64,000 nt of DNA from Regnicoccus_A sp014224355 (GCF_050920705.1 NZ_CP154799.1:2046001-2110000); one strand, 5' to 3'. Positions 26,752 to 35,583 are shown, counted from the first letter of the stretch. Numbers and translations: made by a program. Notes: generated from the sequence alone by a model not told the origin.

Positions 26752-27546
26752 ATGCATGAAGCACCTTGTGCCGCCCAGCTCGTTGAGACAGAACATCCAG
26801 AGACAGTGGCTTCTGGAAGCTCCGATGAATCTGCGAGTATCGTTTTGAATCGAAATGTCCTGACGAATCTCGGAAAGCTGGGGTTGATGAGCTCCCTGTT
26901 CGTGGTTGCAGGGCTGGCTTTGGCTCCTACGGTCGTCAATGCGGGCCCAAACGGAACGTGGCTGTCCAAGCCTCAGATCTGGTATTACAACTCGACGCAA
27001 ACGCTTACCCATGTCATGGCCCAGATACGTGCAGAGAAATATAAAGTAGTATTTCTCGATTTTCGGAATGTTTCCGAACCAATGCAGCAGACGACAGCCC
27101 AAGAAGCGCGACGGCACGGGTTAATCCCTGTGGTCTGGGTGCAGTCTCCTCAGTATCGATCGATGAGCATTCAAGACTTGATGCATGAAGCCCGCCACGG
27201 TGATGGGATCCAAGTTGATGACCACTTCTTTGCAAATTACCGCTTGTCGGAGTTCTATGCGCTGCGGCGCCTCTATAGCAAGGCAATCTTCTGCAGTATT
27301 CAGTCCTTCCAAACCAGGCTAATTCCCCTTCACGGGTGCAACCAGCTTGATGTGCAATGCTACACGCCCCAAGTGTTCCAGCGGTGTATCAGGCTTGCTG
27401 AGAGGCTTGGTGCTGTGGTGAGTCTATCGACAAAGAACACCCTTGGATATCGGAGAAGCCTAGGACGCCGACCGTTCAATACTTTTCTCTGGCCAGGGAG
27501 GATAACCCGAGCAGCAGAAGATTATCAGAGAAATCACACACCCTGA
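26752..27546 (+). CDS. Secreted protein, unknown function
   Basis: Up to 264 residues from ATG 26752. The signal peptide (LGLMSSLFVVAGLALAPTVV, cleavage near NAG) begins only at about residue 44, so a TTG at 26845 (LNRNVLTNLGKLG) is the more likely start, giving 233 residues. The mature part (KVVFLDFRNVSEPMQQTTAQ, then LIPVVWVQSPQYRSM and DGIQVDDHFF) resembles the beta-strand ends of a TIM barrel, as in small glycosidases, but no catalytic residues can be named. It lies in an A/T-richer island with the next gene. Confidence 0.6.
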   Translation: MHEAPCAAQLVETEHPETVASGSSDESASIVLNRNVLTNLGKLGLMSSLFVVAGLALAPTVVNAGPNGTWLSKPQIWYYNSTQTLTHVMAQIRAEKYKVVFLDFRNVSEPMQQTTAQEARRHGLIPVVWVQSPQYRSMSIQDLMHEARHGDGIQVDDHFFANYRLSEFYALRRLYSKAIFCSIQSFQTRLIPLHGCNQLDVQCYTPQVFQRCIRLAERLGAVVSLSTKNTLGYRRSLGRRPFNTFLWPGRITRAAEDYQRNHTP

Positions 27547-27759
27547 GTCAACCCTAGTCTTGAGGCAGAAGCAATGGAACTTCCTGGATCAAGAGTGAAA
27601 CGCCGAAGGCTTCAAGATATGGATAAGGTGCTGATCATAAAATGGGAATCATATTGGCACTCGGTACGACGACGATAAGATTCACTGTTTACACCACGCA
27701 AAGGGACACTGGCGCAGGCCGCTGATTGTTAACATGGACTCATGTCATGTTAGCGTTCC

Positions 27760-28521
27760 ATGCCAAGTGAACAATGTAAGGAAAAACTCCTCAGCCTGAG
27801 TGCAGATCCTCCTTCGCACTACTCTGACTTGAGGGCCCTGATCCTCAACTGCACTCTCAATCGAACACCAGTCCTCTCTCATACCGAAGGAGTCATTAGT
27901 ATTGCCCAAAGCATCTTTGATTCAGTGGGTGCCAGCTGTGATTTAATTCGTCCAGTGGACTATGAGATACCCGCAGGACTTGGAATTGATATGAGCCAGA
28001 CACCGGAGTGGGACCGGGATGACTGGCCTCAGATTCAGGAGAGAATTGATCGGTGCGACATTCTTCTGCTCTGCACCTCAGTCTGGCTAGGGGAGAAAAC
28101 ATCTGTCTGCAATCGTGTTCTCGAGCGCATGTACGGATATACCCATCTGGTTAATGACAAGGGTCAATACCGTGACTACGGCAGAGTGGGAGCCACCTTG
28201 ATAACCGGAAATGAGGATGGTATCAAGCACTGTGCTATGAATATCCTTTTCTCCCTCTCCCACATTGGCTATACAATTCCACCACAGGCCGATGCTGGAT
28301 GGGTTGGCGAAGCTGGCCCTGGACCCTCCTATCTCGATCCAGATTCGGGTGGTCCGGAGAACGACTTCACGAACAGGAACACCGTGTTCCTGACCTGGAA
28401 TTGTCTGCACCTAGCCAGGATGCTCAAGGACAAAGGCGGCTACCCGGCACATGGCAATGTGCCGGCCGAATGGGATGCAGGCTGCCACAAAGAACAAGGG
28501 AGTCCAGAACATCGAGCATGA
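27760..28521 (+). CDS. NAD(P)H-dependent FMN reductase / flavodoxin-fold protein
   Basis: A 253-residue flavodoxin-like protein. LRALILNCTLNRTP is the phosphate-binding loop after the first strand, CDILLLCTSVWLGEKTSVCN the second flavin-binding loop, and GATLITGNEDGIKHCAMNIL the third. Family members reduce FMN or quinones with NAD(P)H in the cytosol. The N-terminal 25 residues and the C-terminal ~50 residues are longer than usual. The upstream 210 bases are A/T-rich and may hold the promoter. It is not obviously in an operon. Confidence 0.8.
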   Translation: MPSEQCKEKLLSLSADPPSHYSDLRALILNCTLNRTPVLSHTEGVISIAQSIFDSVGASCDLIRPVDYEIPAGLGIDMSQTPEWDRDDWPQIQERIDRCDILLLCTSVWLGEKTSVCNRVLERMYGYTHLVNDKGQYRDYGRVGATLITGNEDGIKHCAMNILFSLSHIGYTIPPQADAGWVGEAGPGPSYLDPDSGGPENDFTNRNTVFLTWNCLHLARMLKDKGGYPAHGNVPAEWDAGCHKEQGSPEHRA

Positions 28522-29029
28522 GAGGGCTCACCCTACTCATTTCTGATACATTTTGGATTCAGTCCCTTCGGTAACCAATGCCATGCCATATCTCATGGCC
28601 GATATTCCTGCTGATGGGTTCTTACTCATGGTGCCATATTCTCAAGGATTACGCTTCTACGACCCTTCTTCTGGATCAGTGCATTGGTAGCTTATCGCTC
28701 TATGAGCAGCTCTCAGCTTGTCCTCAAATAACGGCTGATCCCGCCAAAGCAAGACGATGATCTCCACTCTCTTTGAAATGACATAATTTTTGCGATAATG
28801 GCTATTAATTCAGTAGTTATCCGTCGAGTCATGGTCGCAGAAGGATCATCAACCTGGTGATGGTGGCAAGCCGGATCTGTTCCATCTGGAGGTCTTGCAC
28901 CAGCCGACGATGGAGCTCCCGCTCATTCGAGGCCGTGCTTGGGGCCATCATCCACGTGACCTCCAAGCCGGAGCAAAGCCTGGGCTGATTCACTCTTTAC
29001 CCTTGGAGGAAGGCCTGGGCGGTTGCCGG
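28522..29029. other. Stretch without a gene, leading into an IS relic
   Basis: About 500 bases. An A/T-rich part (28560-28850) holds no credible ORF. From about 28860 the GC content rises towards the IS5 relic, and this part may be decayed transposon sequence, but I cannot align it to the intact copy. Confidence 0.4.
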
Positions 29030-29363
29030 GGGAGCTGGATCGCAGAGCGAGTACCACTGCTCCATCAGGTGGATCCTCAGCATGGTGGCCTGCGGGTACG
29101 GAGGCCTTACGCCCATCTTGGTCGTTACATCTTGGTCGTTTTTGGACAGCAGGGCTCGATCAGCTCAATCAGTGCCTGCAAGGGAACCACAGGCTCAATC
29201 TCTGCCAGGAACTTCTCCCGCTTGGTGCGCTTCTTGGCTGTGCTCTGCTCGTAGTCGGTGAAACCGAGTTCCTGCCACCGATCTACCCAATCCTGGTCTG
29301 CGATCACAGGACCATTGTCGCGCAGACAAACCAGGTTTTCCAGGATCTCCCTAGATGTCTTCA
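29030..29363 (-). pseudogene. IS5-family relic, 5' part of transposase
   Basis: Leftward reading gives LGFTDYEQSTAKKRTKREKF, then ALIELIEPCCPKT and, in another frame, YPQATMLRIHLMEQWYSL. This is the first third of the transposase intact at 17.1-18.1 kb. The catalytic parts are missing. The non-coding sequence before its start (GTTTTCCAGGATCTCCCTAG) matches that next to the intact copy. Another IS5-family element has inserted immediately to its right. Confidence 0.82.
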
Positions 29364-29401
29364 GGGCACCTCGAAAAATCAACAAGACACTTGATTGCGA
29401 C

Positions 29402-30478
29402 ATGATGCCAATTATGCTCGGTTCAGCAATCTTCACGACAACCGTGGGTCAGAGAGGCTTTTGGGACGAGCAGCAAAGAGTCACAAAGCTCCAGGACAAA
29501 AAGCCAGTTCTCAAGCGTCTGGCTGATTCTATCCCCTGGGAATCATTCCGCCCACTGCTCGACAAGGGCTATGTCCAGGAGCGCAAGACCAATGCAGAGC
29601 GCAAGAGGATTGATCCGCTGATCCTTTTCAAGATGCTCGTACTCCAGCAGCTTTTCAACCTCAGCGATGAAGAGCTTGAATTCCAGGTTAATGACAGGCG
29701 CTCTTTTGAGGAGTTTGTCGGGCTTGGTGTGATGAACAGCATTCCAGATGCCACCACAGTCGCCTTCTTCAGAGAGCGACTGCGCAAAGCGGAAGTTATC
29801 GAAGAGCTCTTCGAGATGTTTGAAGCCTACCTCCGCTCCCAGGGCCTCCAAGCCCGCGGTGGCCAGATCATTGATGCGACTCTCGTCCCGGTTCCCAAGC
29901 AACGCAATACCCGCGAGGAGAACAAAGAAATCAAAGCCGGGAGGCTGCCGGAGGGCTGGGATGAAAACCCAGATCGCTTGCAGCAGAAGGATTTAGATGC
30001 TCGCTGGACAAAAAAGAACGGCATCAGTTACTACGGTTACAAGAACAGCATCTGCATCGATGTCGACCATGGATTCATCCGCCGATATGCTGTCACGCCT
30101 GCCAATATCCACGACAGTCAGATGCTTCCACGCTTGCTTGATCCAGAAAACGAACATGACTATGTCTGGGCAGACTCAGCTTATTCAGGTGAATGCTTTG
30201 AGGGTCTTCTGAGTCTCGGTGGCTTCGAGAGTCTGATCCACGAAAAAGGAGCTCGCAATCATCCGCTCAGCGACGCAGCCAAGGAACTGAATCGTGTCAA
30301 GTCGTCAATCAGAGCTTGCGTGGAGCATGTCTTCGGCTGCATGACTATGTCCATGGGTGGAAAGCTGACAAGAAAGATTGGGCTAGAAAGGAATGAAGCT
30401 TGGTGGGGCCTCAAGAACCTGACCTTCAACTTTCTTCGTTATCTCCAGCGCTCTTCCCATATAGCAGTTGTTGCATGA
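29402..30478 (+). CDS. IS5-family transposase of the 1249-bp element
   Basis: A 358-residue transposase. The DUF772 N-terminal domain (FKMLVLQQLFNLSDEELEFQ) is followed by the DDE core: Asp in GGQIIDATLVPVPKQ, Asp in YVWADSAYSGE and Glu in SSIRACVEHVFGC. It differs clearly from the other IS5-type transposase in this window, so it belongs to a different group. ATG 29402 lies 22 bases after the left inverted repeat; ATG 29414 is an alternative. All catalytic residues and both element ends are present, so it may be mobile. Confidence 0.92.
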   Translation: MMPIMLGSAIFTTTVGQRGFWDEQQRVTKLQDKKPVLKRLADSIPWESFRPLLDKGYVQERKTNAERKRIDPLILFKMLVLQQLFNLSDEELEFQVNDRRSFEEFVGLGVMNSIPDATTVAFFRERLRKAEVIEELFEMFEAYLRSQGLQARGGQIIDATLVPVPKQRNTREENKEIKAGRLPEGWDENPDRLQQKDLDARWTKKNGISYYGYKNSICIDVDHGFIRRYAVTPANIHDSQMLPRLLDPENEHDYVWADSAYSGECFEGLLSLGGFESLIHEKGARNHPLSDAAKELNRVKSSIRACVEHVFGCMTMSMGGKLTRKIGLERNEAWWGLKNLTFNFLRYLQRSSHIAVVA

Positions 30479-30545
30479 CTCTGCCGCAGAAGCTCCCATA
30501 GTCCGAGCGATCTCGTCAATAGTTGAGATAAGATTCCTTTGCTTT

Positions 30546-30568
30546 GCCGCCTCTTCGGCGGCTTCTTT
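30546..30568 (+). terminator. Terminator inside the IS, after the transposase
   Basis: GCCGCC (30546-30551), loop TCTTC, GGCGGC (30557-30562), then TTCTTT. A compact GC-rich hairpin with a T-rich tail, 68 bases after the transposase stop. Confidence 0.65.
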
Positions 30569-30634
30569 GTGTCCTCAAAGTCCCTGTAAATTACTGATTA
30601 TTCGAGGTGGCCTTCAGTAAGTCTGTGGCGATGA

Positions 30635-30952
30635 CTATTTTTTGGCAGCCTCTTTGAGCTTTGCGAGGATCTTGTCACACTCTCCCGATGCCCCGGTGAT
30701 TGTTTCAGTTGCCTCGGCATCAGGAGCAATGGCCTTCAGATTGCTCACGGCTCGATTCAGCACTTGGTCGACCTGCGCCTCGCTCAGCAACCCCTCATCC
30801 TGCGCGGCCCTGGTGACACCGCAGACACCGGCTGGAAGGCCAACGGCAATGCCATTCCCGGCGCCGGCCCCGAAACCAAGACTGCCACCGACATAGCCTC
30901 CGATTGCACCACCGGCAATCAGCGAAATGATGATGGTGAGTGCTTTGCCCAC
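30635..30952 (-). CDS. Small glycine-rich membrane/secreted protein
   Basis: A 105-residue protein from a GTG at 30952. The N-terminal half is a hydrophobic glycine-rich segment (ALTIIISLIAGGAIGGYVGG, then FGAGAGNGIAVGLPAG) like a glycine-zipper membrane helix or a signal region. The second half is helical and charged (LLSEAQVDQVLNRAVSNL, CDKILAKLKEAAKK). Glycine-zipper proteins often oligomerise in membranes. The function is unknown. Confidence 0.65.
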   Translation of the reverse strand: MGKALTIIISLIAGGAIGGYVGGSLGFGAGAGNGIAVGLPAGVCGVTRAAQDEGLLSEAQVDQVLNRAVSNLKAIAPDAEATETITGASGECDKILAKLKEAAKK

Positions 30953-31214
30953 GTGCTGACCTGCATCTTCATACTATTAACTCCACGGCAGTCAGCCTTT
31001 GTCAACGCTTCTCATGATTGTCCATAAAGCTCCGCGACCCTCAAGGCCCGCTCCGGGCGGGACATGCAGCAGCAGACCGCAGTGGCGATCCAGGCAAGGG
31101 CTTCGATGATCCAGGCAAGTACTGTTTGAGCTGGGCTCCGGACAGGCGCCGCTCGCTGGCCTTCCGCAATGTGGCCGTGTGACAGGTGCTGCTGCTGGAG
31201 GAGTGAGTCCAGAC

Positions 31215-31568
31215 TCACTCCATCGTGCGCACGGGGCTGGTGCACCAGCTGCTGCGGCCGATGCCGGCAGCGCTCTGGAAGGGATCGTCACGGAAGTCCG
31301 CTCGGCCGTTCCTGGGCTCAATGCGGGCTACCCGCCAGAGCTGCTGCTCGCAGTTGATCGTGACGGTGATGCGGGTGCCGTCGGAGGCGTCGATGCGCAC
31401 AAAGCGAACACCGTCGTAAAGACCCAGCATCTTGCCGCCCGCTGCCTGCAGCAGCACCCCCAGGTTGCTGCCGGCTGGGGCCGCCCATGCGGCAGTCGGG
31501 TCGCTGACCAGGCCGCCGGCCATGCAGGCGAGCACCAGCGGGAGGTGGCGGGAGAACAAGCTGGACAT
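31215..31568 (-). CDS. Small secreted protein, unknown
   Basis: A 117-residue protein from ATG 31568. Signal peptide MSSLFSRHLPLVLACMAGGL with a likely cleavage after AWA. The mature part (LLQAAGGKMLGLYDGVRFVR, then RITVTINCEQQLWRVARIEP) holds two Cys that may pair in the periplasm. It is divergent from the LprI-like gene, sharing a 69-base promoter interval, so the two may be co-regulated. Confidence 0.62.
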   Translation of the reverse strand: MSSLFSRHLPLVLACMAGGLVSDPTAAWAAPAGSNLGVLLQAAGGKMLGLYDGVRFVRIDASDGTRITVTINCEQQLWRVARIEPRNGRADFRDDPFQSAAGIGRSSWCTSPVRTME

Positions 31569-31637
31569 GATGAAGAATGGCAGCGGCTCGCAAGAGCATG
31601 ATCCAGCATGAACCTCTGTCTGGCGAAACGGCCCACG

Positions 31638-32051
31638 ATGCGCTCCTGTCTCCCCATTCTGTTGGCTGCCACCCTGGCCCCGCTGCTGCCGTTGCCGGCA
31701 CCAGCGGCGGAGGTGTGCACCCCCTCTGAGAGCACCGTGTCGGAAACCCGCTGCTTGATGGAAGCCCTCGAGGCCGTGGACCGGGAGCTGGAGAAGGCCC
31801 TGGTGCGGGTCGCCAGCGAGGCCGGGCAGGTGCCCAGCGAGACCTTTCAGACACTCTGGCGCGACAACCTCACCGGCTTTTACCAAACGAGTGCCGACCC
31901 GAAAGAGCAGGCGAAAGCCTTCCGCGCCGAACGCCGCAAGGTGTGCGCCTATGCCAAGTCGGTGAGCTTCCAGGGCACGGGCTATGGCATCGTCACGAGC
32001 CGCTGTGAGCTGGCTCTCACCCGTACCCTGCTGGAGCAGCTGCGGCGATGA
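31638..32051 (+). CDS. LprI-like (DUF1311-type) secreted protein
   Basis: A 137-residue exported protein. Signal peptide MRSCLPILLAATLAPLLPLP with cleavage after APAAE. The mature helical part (ETRCLMEALEAVDRELEKAL, RRKVCAYAKSVSF, RCELALTRTLLEQL) has four Cys and the regularly spaced polar helices of the DUF1311/LprI family, some of which inhibit lysozymes. I placed the start at ATG 31638 rather than 31608 because it begins the signal peptide directly. Its stop overlaps the next gene (ATGA). Confidence 0.65.
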   Translation: MRSCLPILLAATLAPLLPLPAPAAEVCTPSESTVSETRCLMEALEAVDRELEKALVRVASEAGQVPSETFQTLWRDNLTGFYQTSADPKEQAKAFRAERRKVCAYAKSVSFQGTGYGIVTSRCELALTRTLLEQLRR

Positions 32052-32260
32052 AACGCACACTCATCCGCCTCTCGCTGCTGCTGCTCACCGGCGCGGTCGT
32101 CTGCGCTGTGGCCTACCGACTTATCGGGGTGGGAGTGGAGGCCGATGGCACGCTCAGGGAGGCTTTCGCCCTGATCCCGATCGGCTACCTCCTGGGCGGA
32201 GCCGGCGCCGCTACGGGGATCGCCGGGCTGTTGTGGAGGAAGCCAGCCATACGCCGGTAA
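32048..32260 (+). CDS. DUF3955-like two-helix membrane protein
   Basis: A 70-residue protein that overlaps the preceding stop by four bases. Two membrane helices (RLSLLLLTGAVVCAVAYRLI and FALIPIGYLLGGAGAATGIA) frame a short loop VGVEADGTLREA. The loop motif, with Asp-Gly then a Leu-rich IPIGYL, is the hallmark of DUF3955. The function is unknown. It is coupled to the LprI-like gene. Confidence 0.7.
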   Translation: MKRTLIRLSLLLLTGAVVCAVAYRLIGVGVEADGTLREAFALIPIGYLLGGAGAATGIAGLLWRKPAIRR

Positions 32261-32710
32261 GTTCAAGCAGCCAGCCACCTCCGAATCATTCGTCCACTGC
32301 AACGAGAGTTGTGAACGGCGACTCTTGCGATGTGTGCCCAGATCCCCTTCTTCGTCCCACTGGCCTGAAAAAAGCAGGCAACAGACACTCGCCTCATGGC
32401 GAACAACGCAAGACCCGGTGACAGGCGTTGCCTGAACGCATACCAATGCGATACCGATACCCAACAATTCCTTCAGCATGCATGAACCAAGTCCGTCGCC
32501 TTGCAGCCACCTACGGAATCACCGCATCTGCCTGGTCTGCAACTGCTGCGCAGCAGCCTTACAGCGATGACGCCCCTGATCCGGAAACAGGCCTCTGCCA
32601 AAGGCTGCGCGAGGGCAGTGAGCACAAGAGAATGTGAGGAGGTTGCTCGGCCGTGAAGCTCCTCACAGCTGGCCTACCGCTGGACCCACTCGATCGGCAT
32701 CGCACAATCC
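32261..32710. other. Stretch without a supportable gene
   Basis: About 450 bases. A 69-codon frame (32428-32637) has no recognisable motif or ribosome binding site. It may contain the promoter of the following gene. Confidence 0.4.
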
Positions 32711-33379
32711 ATGGAATCCCCTGCTTCGATCGACGGACTGGACGTCACGGCAGCGCGACGGAGGCTTTGGCTCGCTGCCCTGCACCAGCTTGCACTTGCC
32801 GACGGCGACTTTTCCCCTGCCGAGAAACGACTGCTGGAGGAGGAGTTGACCAGGGATCTTCCCGGCCTGAGCCTCGACGACCTGCACCATCCCGGAGCTG
32901 CGGCCCTTGTGCACCGCTTCGGGGTCGGGACACCCCTTGCGGAGGAATTCCTGCAGTCGGCCGTGCTGGTGGCACTCACCGATGGCCATGTCAGTGCGAT
33001 GGAACTCGAATGGCTACGTCAATGGAGTGAGGTACTTCAGGTGGGACAGGAGATCATCGACGAACTGCTGCGGGTCCCGGCCGGCCGCGTTGGGACCATC
33101 GATGTTCGGTGCGACACCGACCTCCATCCAGCAGCTTTGGATGGCGTGCGGCGCTGGATGGATGGCATCGAGCCCTCGGATCCGGCGGTGGCCCGCTTCC
33201 TGGTACGGCTGATCCCCGCCCAGTGCCCCTTCGAGCGCGACGTGAAGCTGTTCGGCTGGAAGGTGGTTCACATCCCGCCGATGTGCAAGATCAACCCCCT
33301 TTACGACCAGTTGGTCGCGCTGCGATTTCGTTGCCTCTGCCGCTTGGAGGAGTCCGGGGACTCAGCGGTGCCCACCTGA
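32711..33379 (+). CDS. TerB-like domain fused to Mo-nitrogenase C-terminal-type domain
   Basis: A 222-residue two-part protein. Residues 15-125 are helical and acidic (LWLAALHQLALADGDFSPAE, then VALTDGHVSAMELEWL), the pattern of TerB/tellurite-resistance-like domains with paired Asp-Gly turns. Residues 140-215 match the Mo-dependent nitrogenase C-terminal family: AQCPFERDVKLFGWKVVHIP, followed by PMCKINPLYDQLVALRFRC. Despite the family name, such proteins occur in non-fixing cyanobacteria, so no role in nitrogen fixation follows. The conserved Cys residues could bind metal. Not in an obvious operon. Confidence 0.78.
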   Translation: MESPASIDGLDVTAARRRLWLAALHQLALADGDFSPAEKRLLEEELTRDLPGLSLDDLHHPGAAALVHRFGVGTPLAEEFLQSAVLVALTDGHVSAMELEWLRQWSEVLQVGQEIIDELLRVPAGRVGTIDVRCDTDLHPAALDGVRRWMDGIEPSDPAVARFLVRLIPAQCPFERDVKLFGWKVVHIPPMCKINPLYDQLVALRFRCLCRLEESGDSAVPT

Positions 33380-33601
33380 TGGGTGCGCAGGACGATTCTG
33401 GTCGGTATTGCCTGTGAGGTGATTGTCGCCTGGTCGTTGTCGATATGGCCAGGTCAACCAGCCTCCTCACCAGGCGTCAATGGGCCCTACGTGATGGTCG
33501 CGGGACAAGTGACAGTGCTGCCGACTGGTCGGCGGCCAGCAGCCGGGGGTTCAGCTGCTGGATCCCGAGGGCAACCGCCTGCTGTTGCTTGTGCAGGCCT
33601 C

Positions 33602-34051
33602 TCAACCCAGCCCGCCCAGGCGGATGAGCGCGCCCACCACTACAAAAGCGATCGCCAGGGCGGTGATGCCACGGATGTGCCAGGCCAGGCCACTGAGGTT
33701 GGCGTCTGTGAGGTTGGGGATCAGCTGCAGGCGGGCATGCACGGCCAGTACCGCGGTACCGGCCAGCAGCAGCAGCTTGGTGCCCACCAGCATGCCGATC
33801 GGGTTCTGTGGGTCGAAGAGCCCATGGAAATGGGGAAGGTAGATCCAGCCCATCCACAGGCCAGTGACCACCTGGATGGCGAGAGCGATAAGGCCCAGCG
33901 GCTCGAACGTCTCCTCGAAGGCGCGGATCGGCGCCGCCCGACCCTCGCGCAGGGCGCGGGGCAGTACGCCCAGATCCAGCACCAGATGGCCGCCGGTCCA
34001 GACCGTGGCGGCAAGGGCATGCACGATCACCAGCAGCGAGAACACAGCCAT
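33602..34051 (-). CDS. CopD-like four-helix membrane protein
   Basis: A 149-residue protein with four membrane helices: LLVIVHALAATVWTGGHLVL, GLIALAIQVVTGLWMGWIYL, LLLLAGTAVLAVHARL and ITALAIAFVVVGALIRLG. Conserved His residues in the first and third helices (VHALAATVW, VHARL) are typical of CopD/DUF2214-like proteins that may bind heme or copper. It may act in copper or redox handling at the plasma membrane. No copper gene is adjacent. Confidence 0.72.
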   Translation of the reverse strand: MAVFSLLVIVHALAATVWTGGHLVLDLGVLPRALREGRAAPIRAFEETFEPLGLIALAIQVVTGLWMGWIYLPHFHGLFDPQNPIGMLVGTKLLLLAGTAVLAVHARLQLIPNLTDANLSGLAWHIRGITALAIAFVVVGALIRLGGLG

Positions 34052-34160
34052 CTCAACGAGGGCGCGGTTGCTTCCACGATGGAGCCCGTTCGGGCTGTCT
34101 GAGCATGAGGGTGATCGTCAATCTGTGTGTGGTGCCGCCCAGCCTGGGCTGCTGAGGCTG

Positions 34161-34958
34161 ATGGGCTTAACACCGATGAATGTGGATAGGTGGCTGGGAT
34201 GGGCCGGCTGGCTGGCGCTGGGCTATGGGGCTGTCTCCCTGCTGGTGTTCCTGACCCAGCGCTCGTTCATCTATTTCCCCCAGCCTGCCGCCGATCCTTC
34301 GGGCCGTCTGGAGCTGCAGGTGGAGGGCAAGCGCGTGCTGGTGGCCCATCGCCCCCATCCAGGGCCCCAGGCGCTGATCTACTTCGGAGGCAACGCCGAG
34401 GACGTGTCCCTCACCCGCGCCGAGCTGGCCGCCCTTCTGCCCGACACGGCCCTCTACCTGCTCCATTACCGCGGCTACGGCGGAAGCGAGGGCAGACCCA
34501 GCGAAGCGGCGTTGCGCGCCGACGCCCGGGCCCTCTATGCCCACGTGGCTGAGCGCCACAGCGCGGTGACGGTGGTGGGCCGCAGCCTGGGTACAGGCCC
34601 GGCTGTGCATCTGGCCGCCATCCGCACGGTGCAGCGGCTGGTGCTGCTGGTGCCCTTCGACAGCCTGCTGGCGGTAGCCCGCGGCTCCATGCCCTGGCTG
34701 CCGGTGGATCTGCTGCTGCTCGATCGCTGGGATGCTGCCGCCGAGGCGCCCCGGGTGCATGCCCCCACCGCGATCGTGGCGGCGACCTTCGATCGGGTGG
34801 TACCCACGCGCCACGCTGAAGCCCTGCACCGCGCCTTCCAGCCCGGCGTGGCGGATCTAATTCTGGTGCCCGACCTCGAGCACAACACGCCGATCCTCAA
34901 TTCAGCGGCCATTCGCACTGCCCTGCAAGGCCAGGAAACTGGCCGTCCCCACAGCTGA
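34161..34958 (+). CDS. Alpha/beta hydrolase, membrane anchored
   Basis: A 265-residue alpha/beta hydrolase of the BEM46/serine-aminopeptidase-like group. An N-terminal helix (LGWAGWLALGYGAVSLLVFL) probably anchors it. Then comes ALIYFGGNAEDVS (oxyanion region), YLLHYRGYGGSEGRPSE, the nucleophile elbow VVGRSLGTGPA (GRSLG), the Asp in ATFDRVVP and the His in LEHNTP. All triad positions are present. The start could be ATG 34161 or 34176. The substrate is unknown. It converges with a small minus-strand gene. Confidence 0.82.
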   Translation: MGLTPMNVDRWLGWAGWLALGYGAVSLLVFLTQRSFIYFPQPAADPSGRLELQVEGKRVLVAHRPHPGPQALIYFGGNAEDVSLTRAELAALLPDTALYLLHYRGYGGSEGRPSEAALRADARALYAHVAERHSAVTVVGRSLGTGPAVHLAAIRTVQRLVLLVPFDSLLAVARGSMPWLPVDLLLLDRWDAAAEAPRVHAPTAIVAATFDRVVPTRHAEALHRAFQPGVADLILVPDLEHNTPILNSAAIRTALQGQETGRPHS

Positions 34959-34966
34959 CTCCAGCT

Positions 34967-35146
34967 TCAGTGGATGCCAGGCGTCAGGCCTTCGCTCTTG
35001 TTGAGCTGAATGCCCAGGTAGGTGGCTTCGTGGTTGAGGGCCTTTTTTGTGTCGATGTTGCCAGCTGCTGCTGCAGCGGCGAAACGGACGAGCAGTGAGT
35101 CCCGAAGGGCTTGTTCGCGGGCAGGATTGGCGGCGGATTTGGACAT
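34967..35146 (-). CDS. Small soluble protein, unknown
   Basis: A 59-residue protein (MSKSAANPAREQALRDSLLV, AAAAAGNIDTKKALNHEATY, end GLTPGIH). Helical and charged, without a signal or membrane segment. Its composition and sharp start and stop look like a real small cyanobacterial protein. I chose ATG 35146 because the 14 codons before it are low-quality. The function is unknown. Confidence 0.55.
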   Translation of the reverse strand: MSKSAANPAREQALRDSLLVRFAAAAAAGNIDTKKALNHEATYLGIQLNKSEGLTPGIH

Positions 35147-35427
35147 TGGGCGGGACTGGGGGAAGCGGAAAACTGATCTGCAGCTCAATTATAGGCCTGA
35201 CAGAGAATGGAGAGACGCTGATCTGTCTGTGACTATTTACACCAAATCCTGATGAGAAGCGCCGTCCTGGCCCCATGGCATGGAGAAGCTGCTCAGAGCC
35301 GTTCAGGCCTCAAAAGCAGCGCAGCAGCATCCAGGCGGTTTCCTCAAAGGCCTTCAACCGGGGGGTGCGAGAGCCCGCAGGGCGGTCAGTGGCGGCAGCA
35401 CAATGATTCGACCTGAGCACTGGTCCC

Positions 35428-35583
35428 ATGACAGTTGGCAATCTTCTCTCAGGCACGGCGGTCGCGCTTCTCCTCCTCGGCGGTCTTGTGCTGTTCACCG
35501 ACGTGGAGTTGGGGATGGTGCGCTGGGTCAACTGCGGCCCCTGGTCCTCCGAAGTGTCCCGTCAGGAGGAGGAGTGCCGCTGA
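35428..35583 (+). CDS. Small single-helix membrane protein, 51 residues
   Basis: Reads MTVGNLLSGTAVALLLLGGL, then VLFTDVELGMVRWVNCGPWS and a charged tail ending QEEECR. One N-terminal membrane helix with two Cys in the short soluble tail. No family is recognised. The coding quality (helix, then amphipathic polar tail, clean stop) supports a real gene. Confidence 0.45.
   Translation: MTVGNLLSGTAVALLLLGGLVLFTDVELGMVRWVNCGPWSSEVSRQEEECR

Larger units (their letters stand above)
29364..30612 (+). mobile_element. Complete IS5-family insertion sequence with TIRs and TSD
   Basis: A 1249-bp element. Left inverted repeat GGGCACCTCGAAAAATC (29364-29380); right end GATTATTCGAGGTGGCC (30596-30612), its reverse complement at 15 of 17 positions. 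It is flanked by TTCA at 29360-29363 and again at 30613-30616, a 4-bp target duplication. It contains one intact transposase gene. The element landed beside an older IS5 relic. Confidence 0.88.

Noticed and set aside
32428..32637. 69-codon ORF upstream of the TerB-like gene
   Set aside because: No recognisable motif, no clear start context and atypical composition.
33383..33601. Possible C-terminal fragment (LLDPEGNRLLLLVQASQP)
   Set aside because: Only about 20 residues look protein-like and no start or family could be identified.
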